In this document: piece after piece, positions 8,600-17,491 of the stretch
Position numbering within the stretch: position 1 is the first letter of the stretch
Layout of the letters: the number at the start of each line of letters is the position of its first letter
Assembly (NCBI RefSeq): GCF_051486985.1
Contig: NZ_JAHVDV010000031.1
Location: forward strand, 5,390-69,389
DNA length: 64,000 nt
Reading direction: 5' to 3'
Source: CBFFRJ01 sp051486985
GTDB taxonomy: Bacteria; Pseudomonadota; Gammaproteobacteria; Enterobacterales; Enterobacteriaceae
The notes under the pieces: generated by a model
What the model was told of the DNA's origin: nothing
Seen by the model: only the letters and a program-made list of their open reading frames with translations
The model's database searches: none
Translations under genes and position numbers: made by a program

Positions 8600-9826
8600 T
8601 TATTCGTAATTAACAATGACCTCGACGGCCGCCCTGGCCGGACCCGGCTGCGGCACTGCTTCGGTCTGGATAAAGCGAGCGGCCATTTTGATGGTGGCAG
8701 GTTTGGCGGTGGAACCCAGCGGGGAAATGAGTGTGGGATAACCGGCCACCAGAGAGGCAACAGAAACCCGGGTATTAAATGGCACCGGTTGGGCCGGATT
8801 TACTCCCGCCGCCTGAGTGGAATAATCGCCCCAGGCAAGTTGAACGCCATAGCCCTGAGCCCCACCTGCATCAAGGGCTATTGTACTACTGAGCGTATTC
8901 CCCAAATCATCATGCGTAATCTCCGCATTATAGGGAGTGATGTTAATGGAGGGTGGCTTATTTCTTTTGTTTGCCGTTGTACCGTTAACGCCACCGTAAC
9001 CATATGCAGGGGACGGGCATTCAATACTAAAACTTGCATCCTTCCATGCTGAGTAGCGCTCGAAATTAAGATGCTTACCTAATAACACCGTTTGATTGTT
9101 GTCGCTCAGGTTGCAGGTGCCCACGTAATAGTTGGCGCTGCCAACAAGATTACGCGAACTTAAAGTCCAGAATGTCGAACTAAGCGCACGGTCGGCGGTC
9201 ATCATTGCCGGATCCAGAGTATCCCCCGCTGCTGCGGGCATAATACCCTGCAGAATCATTGGTCCAGTCACTGCGAAAGGTGACGTGCCGACAGAAATAT
9301 CGCCAGGTATTTTCCACAACCGGATAGCGACATTTTGACTGAAGATACGATTCATGCCATTAGCCATTACCGTGTTCACTACTAATACGTCCGGCCAGAC
9401 GGGGATCGGTGGTGTTCCGGCAGCATCCTGACTATTGACGGAAATACCAATACCGCTGATGTTAGTAGGGTAAATAACATACCCGGCATGCGAGGTGTCG
9501 CCCGGCCCAGGAACATTGTCTAATGAAGCCCCAACAGCCATGTTTCCCCCGGCTGGAGTGGTTTTGCAGCGGGCAGCAACGCCGCTGGAGAGGTTCATTT
9601 GTATTAGATAAAGCTCGGTGTAATTGGCGACATGAGAGCTAACAGTGACTTTAGCTGGGGAAATTTCAAAATTAACCGGGGACGGACTATTTCCTGATGT
9701 GCAGAAAACTTCTTTTGCATCTAATTTCGCGCCATAACTCAAACAAAGAAATATTATAAATACCATTTCTTTAAGAGGAACAGAGATAAGCCTGCAATTA
9801 ATTATTTCCCTTATGTATTCCCTCAT
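8600..9826 (-). CDS. Fimbrial tip adhesin / minor fimbrial protein
   Basis: A ~408-residue exported protein with a hydrophobic N-terminal segment (MVFIIFLCLSYGAKLDA) and paired cysteines. The C-terminal half resembles a pilin-type domain and ends in a beta strand rich in alternating hydrophobics (AAVEVIVNYE). It lies downstream of the usher in the same direction, the usual place for the two-domain adhesin. The start is uncertain: ATG at 9826 is used, GTG at 9838 or an ATG near residue 21 are alternatives, and none has a good ribosome site. An intrinsic terminator and ~300 AT-rich bases separate it from the usher, so it may be transcribed separately. Adhesin role inferred from position and size. 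Confidence 0.7.
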   Translation of the reverse strand: MREYIREIINCRLISVPLKEMVFIIFLCLSYGAKLDAKEVFCTSGNSPSPVNFEISPAKVTVSSHVANYTELYLIQMNLSSGVAARCKTTPAGGNMAVGASLDNVPGPGDTSHAGYVIYPTNISGIGISVNSQDAAGTPPIPVWPDVLVVNTVMANGMNRIFSQNVAIRLWKIPGDISVGTSPFAVTGPMILQGIMPAAAGDTLDPAMMTADRALSSTFWTLSSRNLVGSANYYVGTCNLSDNNQTVLLGKHLNFERYSAWKDASFSIECPSPAYGYGGVNGTTANKRNKPPSINITPYNAEITHDDLGNTLSSTIALDAGGAQGYGVQLAWGDYSTQAAGVNPAQPVPFNTRVSVASLVAGYPTLISPLGSTAKPATIKMAARFIQTEAVPQPGPARAAVEVIVNYE

Positions 9827-10187
9827 AGCCGTCAGCACTCTTAATGAATAGCCAAAATCTTAGCAAAGACCTTTGGATGTTATCTTTTTTATCTAATAGT
9901 AACAAGCCTCCACTAGCTCCGAATAAGAACATTAAAAAAACGAAACATTCTCCTTTTGCCTTAAAAAAAACCTCAGGATATTCTCGATATTCATTCAGCA
10001 ATCATATTATTTAGAGATTATTATTTCACACGAGAAATATGGAAAACATAATGCATAAGAAAAGTAAACGAGTAAATATAACCCGTTAAACCCAAAGAGA
10101 GCCATTAACCTTTCTTATTTTAAGATGTAAAAAAGGCGGTAATCGAAATTACCGCCAAAAATATGACAAGAGAGAAGAGGAGGATAA
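9827..10187. other. AT-rich gap between usher and adhesin genes
   Basis: Apart from the terminator at 10129-10156 this 361-base stretch has no convincing gene. A TTG-started frame (9798-10001, minus) encodes a short protein with one hydrophobic segment (CFVFLMFLFGASGGLLLL) but has no ribosome site and runs into the adhesin start. The gap could hold a promoter for the adhesin gene. Confidence 0.5.
10129..10156 (-). terminator. Intrinsic terminator after usher gene
   Basis: Read on the minus strand: a perfect 9-bp stem GGCGGTAAT/ATTACCGCC with a TTCG tetraloop followed by six T residues. It begins 31 bases after the usher stop codon, and upstream of the adhesin gene. Confidence 0.85.
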
Positions 10188-12848
10188 TTAAGGTGTCGCT
10201 GCTGCCAGCGCACCGCCAGGCGTTGAAACACGTCCTGGTGACTGGTAAGTCTGACACGGCATAGTGAACTGCTGCGGCAAGCCCTGCATTTCTTTGTCTT
10301 TTGGCTCAGGCGCAAGCACATAACTGACCTGACAGCGATTGTGCATCTCTTCGCCCCATTTAACCGTCAGCGTACCTTTATCTTCTTCAACGCGGGCGTA
10401 GATCAAGCCCCCCTGAGTAACAGTACCTACGTTAGCATTTTTTTCGTCGAAGACTTCTGCACCAAAGGGAACGGGTTCACCGCCGAACATGGAACGAATC
10501 AGAACCGCGGTCCCCCGGTGAGTCTCAAATTTCACTTTGACCACTGCCCCGGCGCGTGGAACCACATTTTGCGAAGTATTTTCAAACTCCACATCCAGCG
10601 AAGAACCTTCCGGGTCGATGCCTACGGTATTTATGCTATATGGCACCAGTGATGGATAAAGCGCATAACCAAAGTTGTCGACTTCAGCTCCGGCATAACC
10701 CGCTACTTTCGCCCCTTTCGCGCCTTTGGCTTCAATCAGCGCAAAGGTATCACTGTTAAAGGGAGAGAGAGTAACACCGCCTGAGTGGGCTACAGCGGCA
10801 CCGCTCAGACTGAGCGAGCTGCTCCTGTAATCTCTACCTTTACTGAAGCTGCCGTTTAATGTTGCAACACTGCCCTGCCAGCCTGCCCCAATACTACCTG
10901 ATGACCCGCTGTAATTATCATGGCTTGCGGTCATGTTGTAGCTGTATTTATTACCTTCACCCAACACCCCGGACAGCATGGCCTGTTCACTTCTGCCGCC
11001 GTCACTATTTTCGTTATAACGCAGGCTCAGATAGGGAGCACGTGTTTCATAGCCATCCCACAACGGCATGGATACGCCAAAATACCAGTTTGTTTGCTCG
11101 TGCCCGTTGGCTGCCTTACTGCGCCCGGCGCTGATACTGTAGTTCAGACGCCAGAGATTGTTGGAGTAGCCCATCTGGTAATAGGTGTTATAGCCCTGTT
11201 TACTGTTCCAATAATTCTCCGTCGATGCGCTGAGGTAAATATTACCCCAGCCCTTCGGCAATCCCTGATTAAGACTGATATTAAAGCGATTTTTAGAGCG
11301 CCAGACGCTGTCCACGCTGTAGCCCTGTTTAACGTTATTGCGCGTCTGTAGGGCAGTAAGGAATTCCATGTAGTTTTTACTGGAAAAACGGTACGCAGCA
11401 AGGGTGATATTACTGTCGGTTTCGTTAATAAGCTTACTATAACTGATGCGATAGCTCTGGCCTTTAAGCGTGCCGCCGCCTTTTTCTCCAACATCGCTAC
11501 TGGAGAAGGTTACGTCTGCGCTCAGCGCACCAAACCCTGTCCCCAGTGCTGTTCCAAGCTGGGCCGACTGGTAATTTTTACTGTATTGAATGCCACCATA
11601 GCCAGTAAAAAGGTTACTCAGGCCACGTTGATAGGTTGCTTCATAGAACATCGGTTCATCGTCGAGGCCGGTATTACGAAGTTTACCCGCGGTAAAGCTG
11701 TACTCATGTACGCCAGGTCGCAATAACTGGGCCACAGAAGCATAAGCCATACTGTACTGCTGTACGCTGCCATCAGCTTCAGTAACAGTGACTTCGAGGT
11801 CCCCACCGTACCCTGCGGGATAGAGGTCATCAATAACAAACGCACCCGGGGTCACGGTAGTTTCGTAAATAATGTTGCCCAGCTGGCGAACTGTCACTTT
11901 GGCGTTGGTTTTGGCGACACCGCGAATTTCCGGGGCGTAACCGCGCTGCACATCCGGCAACATACGTGGATCGCTGCTGATACGAGCACCTGTAAAAGGC
12001 AGGGAGCTGAATATCTGACCGGTGGTATTATTTTCCCCGGCAATAAACTGGCTGCGCAGCAGTGCAATATCTCGCTGCACATACGTATTGGTTACAATGT
12101 ATTCTCCGCCCTGATCTTTGTCCCAGTTATAGGAGCCGTTGTGGCGTAACTGCCAGGCACCCACGTTGAGGCCCGCGTTCATGGACGCGAACATCGAACG
12201 GGAGTCATAGCCGCCGCTGTAGCTGGAATCATAACCGTTGACATAATAACCGAGGGTAAGTGCAGGTATACCACTTTCCCATAGTTCCGGACTCACCGCG
12301 CCGCGCATAGCGCGACTGACCATTGCCTGAGGAAGGGTAATATCCAGACGTTGCTCGCCGCTATCGAAGTCCACTTTAGCCTGGGGGATCAGTTTTTCAA
12401 GATCGGTACATTCATGTGCCGCTTCGATGGTTTCACGAGCTTCGGTCTCAAGACGATCTTCTTTTAAATTGATAAGGCGAACCAGTTTCGGGCTTAAACA
12501 AGGATAGACACGTTTGTCTGCTCCCTCTTTAAACTCCACTTCTTCGCTGTTCACAATTGGCATGTCGTTGAGGTATACGCTGATGCGGTATTTTCCCGGC
12601 GAAGCGCTGGAACCGTAGGCAAAGCGATCAAGGTCCACTTTATTGTGACCCATCATGCGTAACAGATCGTCTTCAAATTCGACCACATTACGCGAATATT
12701 CATCCGGGTTTGCGGCTGCAATCTCTTCCACGTCTTTACTGGCTATTTCCTCCCCCCATACCGGGAAGGCCATTAATAATGACAACGCCACAGGTGACAA
12801 CCGGCCACGAAATGGCGATATTTTACATCTGGCGTTAGACAAATCCAT
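10188..12848 (-). CDS. Fimbrial outer-membrane usher protein (FimD-like)
   Basis: An 886-residue usher that translocates and assembles chaperone-bound pilins across the outer membrane. After a signal peptide (ending near VWGEE) comes the N-terminal chaperone-binding domain with a Cys pair (CLSPKLVRLI... HEC). A long beta-barrel follows with the typical plug region (LPFTGARISSDPRMLPD, YAPEIRGVAKTNAKVTVRQ). Two C-terminal domains end with a conserved Cys pair (RCQVSY... MPC). The ATG at 12848 has GGAG 7 bases upstream. It follows the chaperone gene by 60 bases. Length is slightly above the usual 830-870. Confidence 0.95.
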   Translation of the reverse strand: MDLSNARCKISPFRGRLSPVALSLLMAFPVWGEEIASKDVEEIAAANPDEYSRNVVEFEDDLLRMMGHNKVDLDRFAYGSSASPGKYRISVYLNDMPIVNSEEVEFKEGADKRVYPCLSPKLVRLINLKEDRLETEARETIEAAHECTDLEKLIPQAKVDFDSGEQRLDITLPQAMVSRAMRGAVSPELWESGIPALTLGYYVNGYDSSYSGGYDSRSMFASMNAGLNVGAWQLRHNGSYNWDKDQGGEYIVTNTYVQRDIALLRSQFIAGENNTTGQIFSSLPFTGARISSDPRMLPDVQRGYAPEIRGVAKTNAKVTVRQLGNIIYETTVTPGAFVIDDLYPAGYGGDLEVTVTEADGSVQQYSMAYASVAQLLRPGVHEYSFTAGKLRNTGLDDEPMFYEATYQRGLSNLFTGYGGIQYSKNYQSAQLGTALGTGFGALSADVTFSSSDVGEKGGGTLKGQSYRISYSKLINETDSNITLAAYRFSSKNYMEFLTALQTRNNVKQGYSVDSVWRSKNRFNISLNQGLPKGWGNIYLSASTENYWNSKQGYNTYYQMGYSNNLWRLNYSISAGRSKAANGHEQTNWYFGVSMPLWDGYETRAPYLSLRYNENSDGGRSEQAMLSGVLGEGNKYSYNMTASHDNYSGSSGSIGAGWQGSVATLNGSFSKGRDYRSSSLSLSGAAVAHSGGVTLSPFNSDTFALIEAKGAKGAKVAGYAGAEVDNFGYALYPSLVPYSINTVGIDPEGSSLDVEFENTSQNVVPRAGAVVKVKFETHRGTAVLIRSMFGGEPVPFGAEVFDEKNANVGTVTQGGLIYARVEEDKGTLTVKWGEEMHNRCQVSYVLAPEPKDKEMQGLPQQFTMPCQTYQSPGRVSTPGGALAAATP

Positions 12849-12908
12849 AAGACCACTCCAGAAATCCGTTAATCCATTAACCGCAAAGCGCAGAGGTATT
12901 GATATTAT

Positions 12909-13628
12909 TTATTTTTGTGCTTTGGCTTCAGTGAGCGCACCGTAATCATTAATAGCGTGGTAATTTAATTTATTTAAATCCGTTACTTTCGCATTTTGGA
13001 ATTTGTAATGCTGAGCCTCTCCCGGCCCAATCATTTTTCCTTCCAAAATTTCCTTGCCATATTGTAAAACCTGCAATGAGACGAAATAGGGCGTCGGGTT
13101 AGTCACATCCACACCACCGTCACTGGCGACATTCCACTTAAGCTGGCTAATTGCCTGAAACGCGTTGCCTTTTAACCCTTCCGGACGGTAAAACATCTTA
13201 ATACGTGAACGAAAGGCGATATTGAGCCGACTCTGATCGGCTTTAATGCCTTTAGCTTTTGCCGGTACTTCCAGCACATTAATCCAGAAGACGGACTCTT
13301 TATCCTGGGGCAGCGGTGGAGAACCTAAGTAGGTAATACGTAATGTCTGTGCTTTACCTGCATCCACACGGTTAATTGGCGGCGTTAATACAAACGGAAC
13401 CGCAATCTTCCCTGGTATGGCTTTTTCTTTGCCGGCATCCATCCAGTTTTGAATTAATACTGGGGAAGCATTATTGTTGGTAACCGTGACCGTTACTTCT
13501 TTTTTCTTGCCGTGATAAATCACGCGCGTACCGCTTAATACAACACTCGCCTGCGCCAGGTGTACTCCGCAGGTAATTAAGGCAACCAGGGCTACCACAG
13601 CGCATTTAATACAATGACGCAATCCCAT
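12909..13628 (-). CDS. Periplasmic fimbrial chaperone (PapD/FimC family)
   Basis: A 239-residue protein with a signal peptide (MGLRHCIKCAVVALVALITC... AQAS) and the two-domain immunoglobulin-like fold. It has the G1-strand and proline-rich motifs of the family (LTPPINRVDAGKAQTLRITY, FWINVLEVPAK). It would hold pilins by donor-strand complementation and deliver them to the usher. The ATG at 13628 is chosen because AGGAG lies 5 bases upstream; an in-frame upstream ATG at 13655 adds nine residues without a ribosome site. Second gene of the fimbrial operon, 44 bases after the subunit gene. Confidence 0.93.
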   Translation of the reverse strand: MGLRHCIKCAVVALVALITCGVHLAQASVVLSGTRVIYHGKKKEVTVTVTNNNASPVLIQNWMDAGKEKAIPGKIAVPFVLTPPINRVDAGKAQTLRITYLGSPPLPQDKESVFWINVLEVPAKAKGIKADQSRLNIAFRSRIKMFYRPEGLKGNAFQAISQLKWNVASDGGVDVTNPTPYFVSLQVLQYGKEILEGKMIGPGEAQHYKFQNAKVTDLNKLNYHAINDYGALTEAKAQK

Positions 13629-13672
13629 AAATGCTCCTGTTGGAAAAAGGGGCATTGCTGCCCCATTTTGTA

Positions 13673-14467
13673 TTATTGATAATCCAGATCGTAACTTACG
13701 AAACCACGCACCATACCGGGAGTAGCTGTACCAGTGGCGATATACTGAACATAATATTGCAACCCAACCTGGGTACTAGGTTTAGCTGGAGCCGTGTTAC
13801 CAAAGGAGGTAAACAAAGATGAGGCTTTTTGCGATGCTGTATCCCCTACTTTAATTGGGGCAAGGTTGCTATCGAGCAGTTGCAATTCAACATTGGTTGC
13901 ACTCGGGTAAGCATTCGCACCCGTCGTCGCTGGCCAGGTACGGTCAGTGGAATTGGCACCGGTGTTAACCATGTCAGCAATGTTCAGCAAATTACCGGAC
14001 GTTGTATTAACGTTATTGTAATAGGCTGAATCATATCCCGTGGTAGGGTTGACGGAGTTATTGATGCTGCCAGCACCAAGCGGCCCACCGAAAATCGCAC
14101 GCACCTTAGTGATGTTAATGACGTTACCTGTCGGCACGTCATTTACATCTCGTTCACTGATTTTACCCAGATTGCACGTTGTGCTGTTAAAAGGGTTGCT
14201 GCCCACTAACAACGTAAAGCCCTTACGCCCTGCAGTGTCGCTTGCAGCCGCCAGTTGCGATGTCGGTACGGTAGGCAGAATAACGGTATTATTGGTGCGC
14301 GCCGGGCCTGAAGCGTTATCAGTGTTTGCAACAGAGACCAAACAGGTGCTGTCGGTGATTTCACCGATAAATTCAATGGTACCGCCGTTGGTGGTTTCGG
14401 TACCTGCATGTGCCGCGCCCATTGCCAGTGCAGCCAGCACAGATGATGCAATCAGAAGCTTTTTCAT
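13673..14467 (-). CDS. Major fimbrial subunit
   Basis: A 264-residue pilin with a clear signal peptide MKKLLIASSVLAALAMGAAHA and mature N-terminus rich in Thr/Gly. It has the pilin Cys pair (DSTCLVSV and STTCNL) and a C-terminal strand ending GFVSYDLDYQ. It is larger than a typical 160-180-residue FimA, so it belongs to a longer-subunit type. The frame continues upstream to 14659, but the signal peptide fixes the start at 14467. First gene of the operon (subunit-chaperone-usher), transcribed away from the winged-helix regulator at 15147. Confidence 0.88.
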   Translation of the reverse strand: MKKLLIASSVLAALAMGAAHAGTETTNGGTIEFIGEITDSTCLVSVANTDNASGPARTNNTVILPTVPTSQLAAASDTAGRKGFTLLVGSNPFNSTTCNLGKISERDVNDVPTGNVINITKVRAIFGGPLGAGSINNSVNPTTGYDSAYYNNVNTTSGNLLNIADMVNTGANSTDRTWPATTGANAYPSATNVELQLLDSNLAPIKVGDTASQKASSLFTSFGNTAPAKPSTQVGLQYYVQYIATGTATPGMVRGFVSYDLDYQ

Positions 14468-15146
14468 ATTGTGATGTCCCATAATTGAGATAAAAATTGC
14501 AAACGTCCATTTGCTTAATGAGTAAGCAGATAAAGATGGCAGTGCAGTCATAACACTTGCAGCGACAGACAGGTCGGAACCAGTAAGAGATTTCTTATGC
14601 ATCGCCATCTTCTCGGGCACAAATTTATCTTTAAATGTGATACACACATAATCCATCAAACCCTAAAAATGTTTCACTATAAAAACCGCAAGAAACCAGA
14701 CGATAAATCCAAAACATTAAATACATGTAGAATTAAAAATTTCTCGTATGCTCTTTTATTGCTTTAAATCAATCTCTTCATCAACAGTTTTCAAGAAAAT
14801 TTTTCAGCTTTTTCACGTTTTTTAAATAGAACTAATATTAATTAACTGTAAAACAATGAGTTACAAACGAGTCTTTCTTACTTTTATTTAAATTTACGTA
14901 AAGAAAAAACACATGTCGCCACAATAGCGATGCCAGACCTGGAGAAACACATTTCCCTGAAATATATATAGCGCTTTAACGGGCTCGACTGATAACTTTA
15001 AATAATACATACCAGCCAACATGAATAGCACGTTAATAAACTGACGTATTTCTTATATTTTCCCGCATGTACTTAATTCGTATACTACCGCTTCTTTATG
15101 TTCACTTCGTGACCAGATGCAGTTACATATATAAAGGAAATGAATA
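14468..15146. other. Long AT-rich divergent promoter region of the fimbrial cluster
   Basis: 679 bases between the divergent pilin gene and regulator without a supported gene. It is strongly AT-rich with many A/T tracts (for example around 14740-14900), a pattern that suits H-NS silencing. No inverted repeat flanking an invertible promoter was found, and no run of GATC sites was noticed. Confidence 0.5.
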
Positions 15147-15596
15147 ATGAACAAAACATTATTTGGATATATTATCGGTCAGGATATCCAACTGGATCTT
15201 ATTCATAAACATCTTATTAATGTCAGCGGCCGCAGTCGTCCAGGTAAACGAGACCGCATCCCCCTGCGTGATACAAAATTGCGTTTGCTGATGTTTTTAC
15301 TGGCACATGGCGGTAAAGGTGTTATCACCACCCAGAGGCTGATGTCCCAGGTCTGGGACAAACACGGTCTGCGCTCATCGGCACCGCGGTTGTGGCAGGT
15401 CATGCAGGATCTTAAACTGACCCTAAGCATGATAGGTATTGAAGACGACTTTATTATTCGGGTAGATAATCGGGGCTACCAAATCAAGGCAGATATCGTC
15501 ACCGCGCTTTATTGTGAGAACCGTCAACAGAGTGAAGATGTCGAAAAAAACCGTGCAAAATTCATAACGAAAACTCAACCGTCGCTCGCATCATGA
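15147..15596 (+). CDS. Winged-helix (OmpR/ToxR-type DNA-binding domain) transcriptional regulator
   Basis: A 149-residue protein made almost only of an OmpR/PhoB-type winged helix (about residues 35-115). Family-like pieces include RDTKLRLLMFLLAHGGKGVITTQRLMSQVW and a terminal hairpin IIRVDNRGYQIK. There is no receiver domain and no membrane helix. Similar stand-alone domains control fimbrial operons. AAGGAAATGAATA precedes the ATG. It is divergent from the pilin operon, so it is the likely local regulator. Whether it activates or represses cannot be told. Confidence 0.75.
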   Translation: MNKTLFGYIIGQDIQLDLIHKHLINVSGRSRPGKRDRIPLRDTKLRLLMFLLAHGGKGVITTQRLMSQVWDKHGLRSSAPRLWQVMQDLKLTLSMIGIEDDFIIRVDNRGYQIKADIVTALYCENRQQSEDVEKNRAKFITKTQPSLAS

Positions 15597-15799
15597 GTTG
15601 AAATAGCGTTCACCCAGGTTTTATTTCATCATAAATTACATAGCGATAAGTATTAATGCCAGGCGTTACCCCGCTTTTATTTGTTCATAAGGGTAATGAG
15701 TCCATTCCATTTATTCATGAAAAATAGTGATACAGCTGGGATTTTGAAAACCAGCTCACTACTTTGGATAGGCTTATGTAACGAATGGCCAGCTGGTCT

Positions 15800-15843
15800 C
15801 CCCTTCTGAAGGGATGGATTTTCTTTCAGAAGGGGCATTTTTT
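15800..15843 (+). terminator. Strong intrinsic terminator downstream of the winged-helix gene
   Basis: An 11-bp perfect stem CCCCTTCTGAA (15800-15810) / TTCAGAAGGGG (15825-15835), followed by CA and six T. It works on the + strand. It lies 200 bases past the winged-helix stop, so it could also end a small RNA arising in 15600-15800. Confidence 0.85.
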
Positions 15844-15871
15844 ACGATGAGCGCGCGTACGCTGTTCTGGG

Positions 15872-17179
15872 TTAATCTGCCACGACAACCCGGTTACGCC
15901 CCTGTTTTTTTGCGGCATAGAGGGCATTGTCCGCGCGGTTTATCAATGTACTGGCAATCATGTGCTGTGGCGTGTCATGGGGCAATTTATTGCTGCAATC
16001 TAACGTGGCTATCCCGATGCTGATAGTCAGAAACCCCAGCGGGCTCGAGTAGTGCGGCAGCTTGAGCGCATTTATCTGCGCACGAAGACGCTCTGCAACC
16101 GTCAGTGCAGCGGCTTTATTCGTATCGGGAAGGATGACGAGAAACTCCTCCCCCCCATAACGACTGACATTGTCATCTCTGTGAAGCAGAGATGACACCA
16201 GGGAGCGGGCAACCGTTTGCAAACACTCATCCCCGGCCTGATGCCCCTGGCTATCGTTAAATAGCTTAAAGAAATCGATATCCACCAGACATATGGAGAG
16301 CGGGTACTGTAGCTCACTGGAACGGGCAATCTCGTTAAGCAGGCACTCATCCATGTAGCGCCGGTTAAATAATCCGGTCAGGTGATCGTGTTGCGCGTGA
16401 CGCTGCAAAACCTGATTGGCTCCGGCCAGTTTCTGTTCTGCCTGACGCCGCGCGGTGATATCCACCCAGGTAACCGACAGTCCGACCACATTACTACTCG
16501 CGTCGGTGACAGCAACGGACTGCGTATCATAACAACGATCGTGCCAGATGATTTCGCGGCCGGGAATGGACTCTCCCATATCGGCCAGCGCAAAATCTTC
16601 TTCGAAAAGGTGCCAGAATTCAGGCATCAACTCTGAAAAGTGCCGTTGAAGAAGCTCGTCAGTATTATTGTGCAGCAGACGCGCCATTGCTTTGTTAGAC
16701 ATCACAAGATACCCGTATCTGTCTATCATGCAGAGCGCCACTGGCGTGGTGTCATAGATGGTTTCAAGCTGGAGAACTCGCTCCCCCAGATTCGAAATAT
16801 TACGATCCACGCCCCGGTAACCGCGAAGCTCCCCCTTATCATCAAATAAGGGAATACCACTGGTTTCCAGGACGACAACGCGCCCGTCCGCGCGTCTGTT
16901 TCGATTGACCAGTCCCGAGAATGCCCTTTTTTCCGCCACAATTTCCAGAAAAGTCCGCGCAACGCGTTCTGCTTCACCTGGCGGCATAAAGTCAAACGGC
17001 GTTTTGCCAATCACCTCATCGGGAGGATAACCAAGCAAGTCGGTGACCACTTCTGAAGACCAGGTATAGCGTCCCTGGGCGTCGACTTCCCACACCCAAT
17101 CTGAATTGTCATTCAGCAGTGCATACAGATGATGAATGTCGTCGTCTTGCAGGATCACCTGCTTATTTTTATCGTTCAT
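15872..17179 (-). CDS. PAS-PAS-GGDEF diguanylate cyclase
   Basis: A 435-residue cytoplasmic protein. PAS 1 (~15-125) contains NSDWVWEVDAQGRYTWSS, PAS 2 lies at ~135-255, and a GGDEF domain fills the rest (~265-435). It has HDHLTGLFNRRYMDE, the metal/substrate region VDIDFFKLFNDSQGHQAGD and an intact active-site RYGGEEF. It should make cyclic-di-GMP. No RxxD inhibitory motif was seen directly before the active site. ATG 17179 is used; a GTG at 17206 is possible and neither has a strong ribosome site. The signal sensed by the PAS domains is unknown. Single-gene unit on the minus strand. Confidence 0.9.
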   Translation of the reverse strand: MNDKNKQVILQDDDIHHLYALLNDNSDWVWEVDAQGRYTWSSEVVTDLLGYPPDEVIGKTPFDFMPPGEAERVARTFLEIVAEKRAFSGLVNRNRRADGRVVVLETSGIPLFDDKGELRGYRGVDRNISNLGERVLQLETIYDTTPVALCMIDRYGYLVMSNKAMARLLHNNTDELLQRHFSELMPEFWHLFEEDFALADMGESIPGREIIWHDRCYDTQSVAVTDASSNVVGLSVTWVDITARRQAEQKLAGANQVLQRHAQHDHLTGLFNRRYMDECLLNEIARSSELQYPLSICLVDIDFFKLFNDSQGHQAGDECLQTVARSLVSSLLHRDDNVSRYGGEEFLVILPDTNKAAALTVAERLRAQINALKLPHYSSPLGFLTISIGIATLDCSNKLPHDTPQHMIASTLINRADNALYAAKKQGRNRVVVAD

Positions 17180-17491
17180 TGTTATGATCCGCTTGCCTTT
17201 CTCCACCCGGTCAGCCGGGCCAGGCGGGATTTTCCACCTGCAATATTACTGCATGACAACGCACCCATCATGGATGCGATTAATGTAAGTGTTTTACTTA
17301 TTCATTACAATAATGGCAATTAAGACAAAACCGAAACGGCCTTTCGCTCTGTAAATACCGTGTTCGTCCGCGTTGCGACTTAAAACCGGCAAAATGCAAC
17401 AAAACATGAATTAATGAGCAGTGTTCATAAGTGCCAGTACGCTCCTCGCTAACCGTTGTTTAAGCGGGCCCTGTTTCAGCCCCTTCACTGC

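Noticed and set aside
9798..10001. 67-residue TTG frame with one hydrophobic segment between usher and adhesin
   Set aside because: No ribosome site, AT-rich gap, overlaps the adhesin start, no family likeness.
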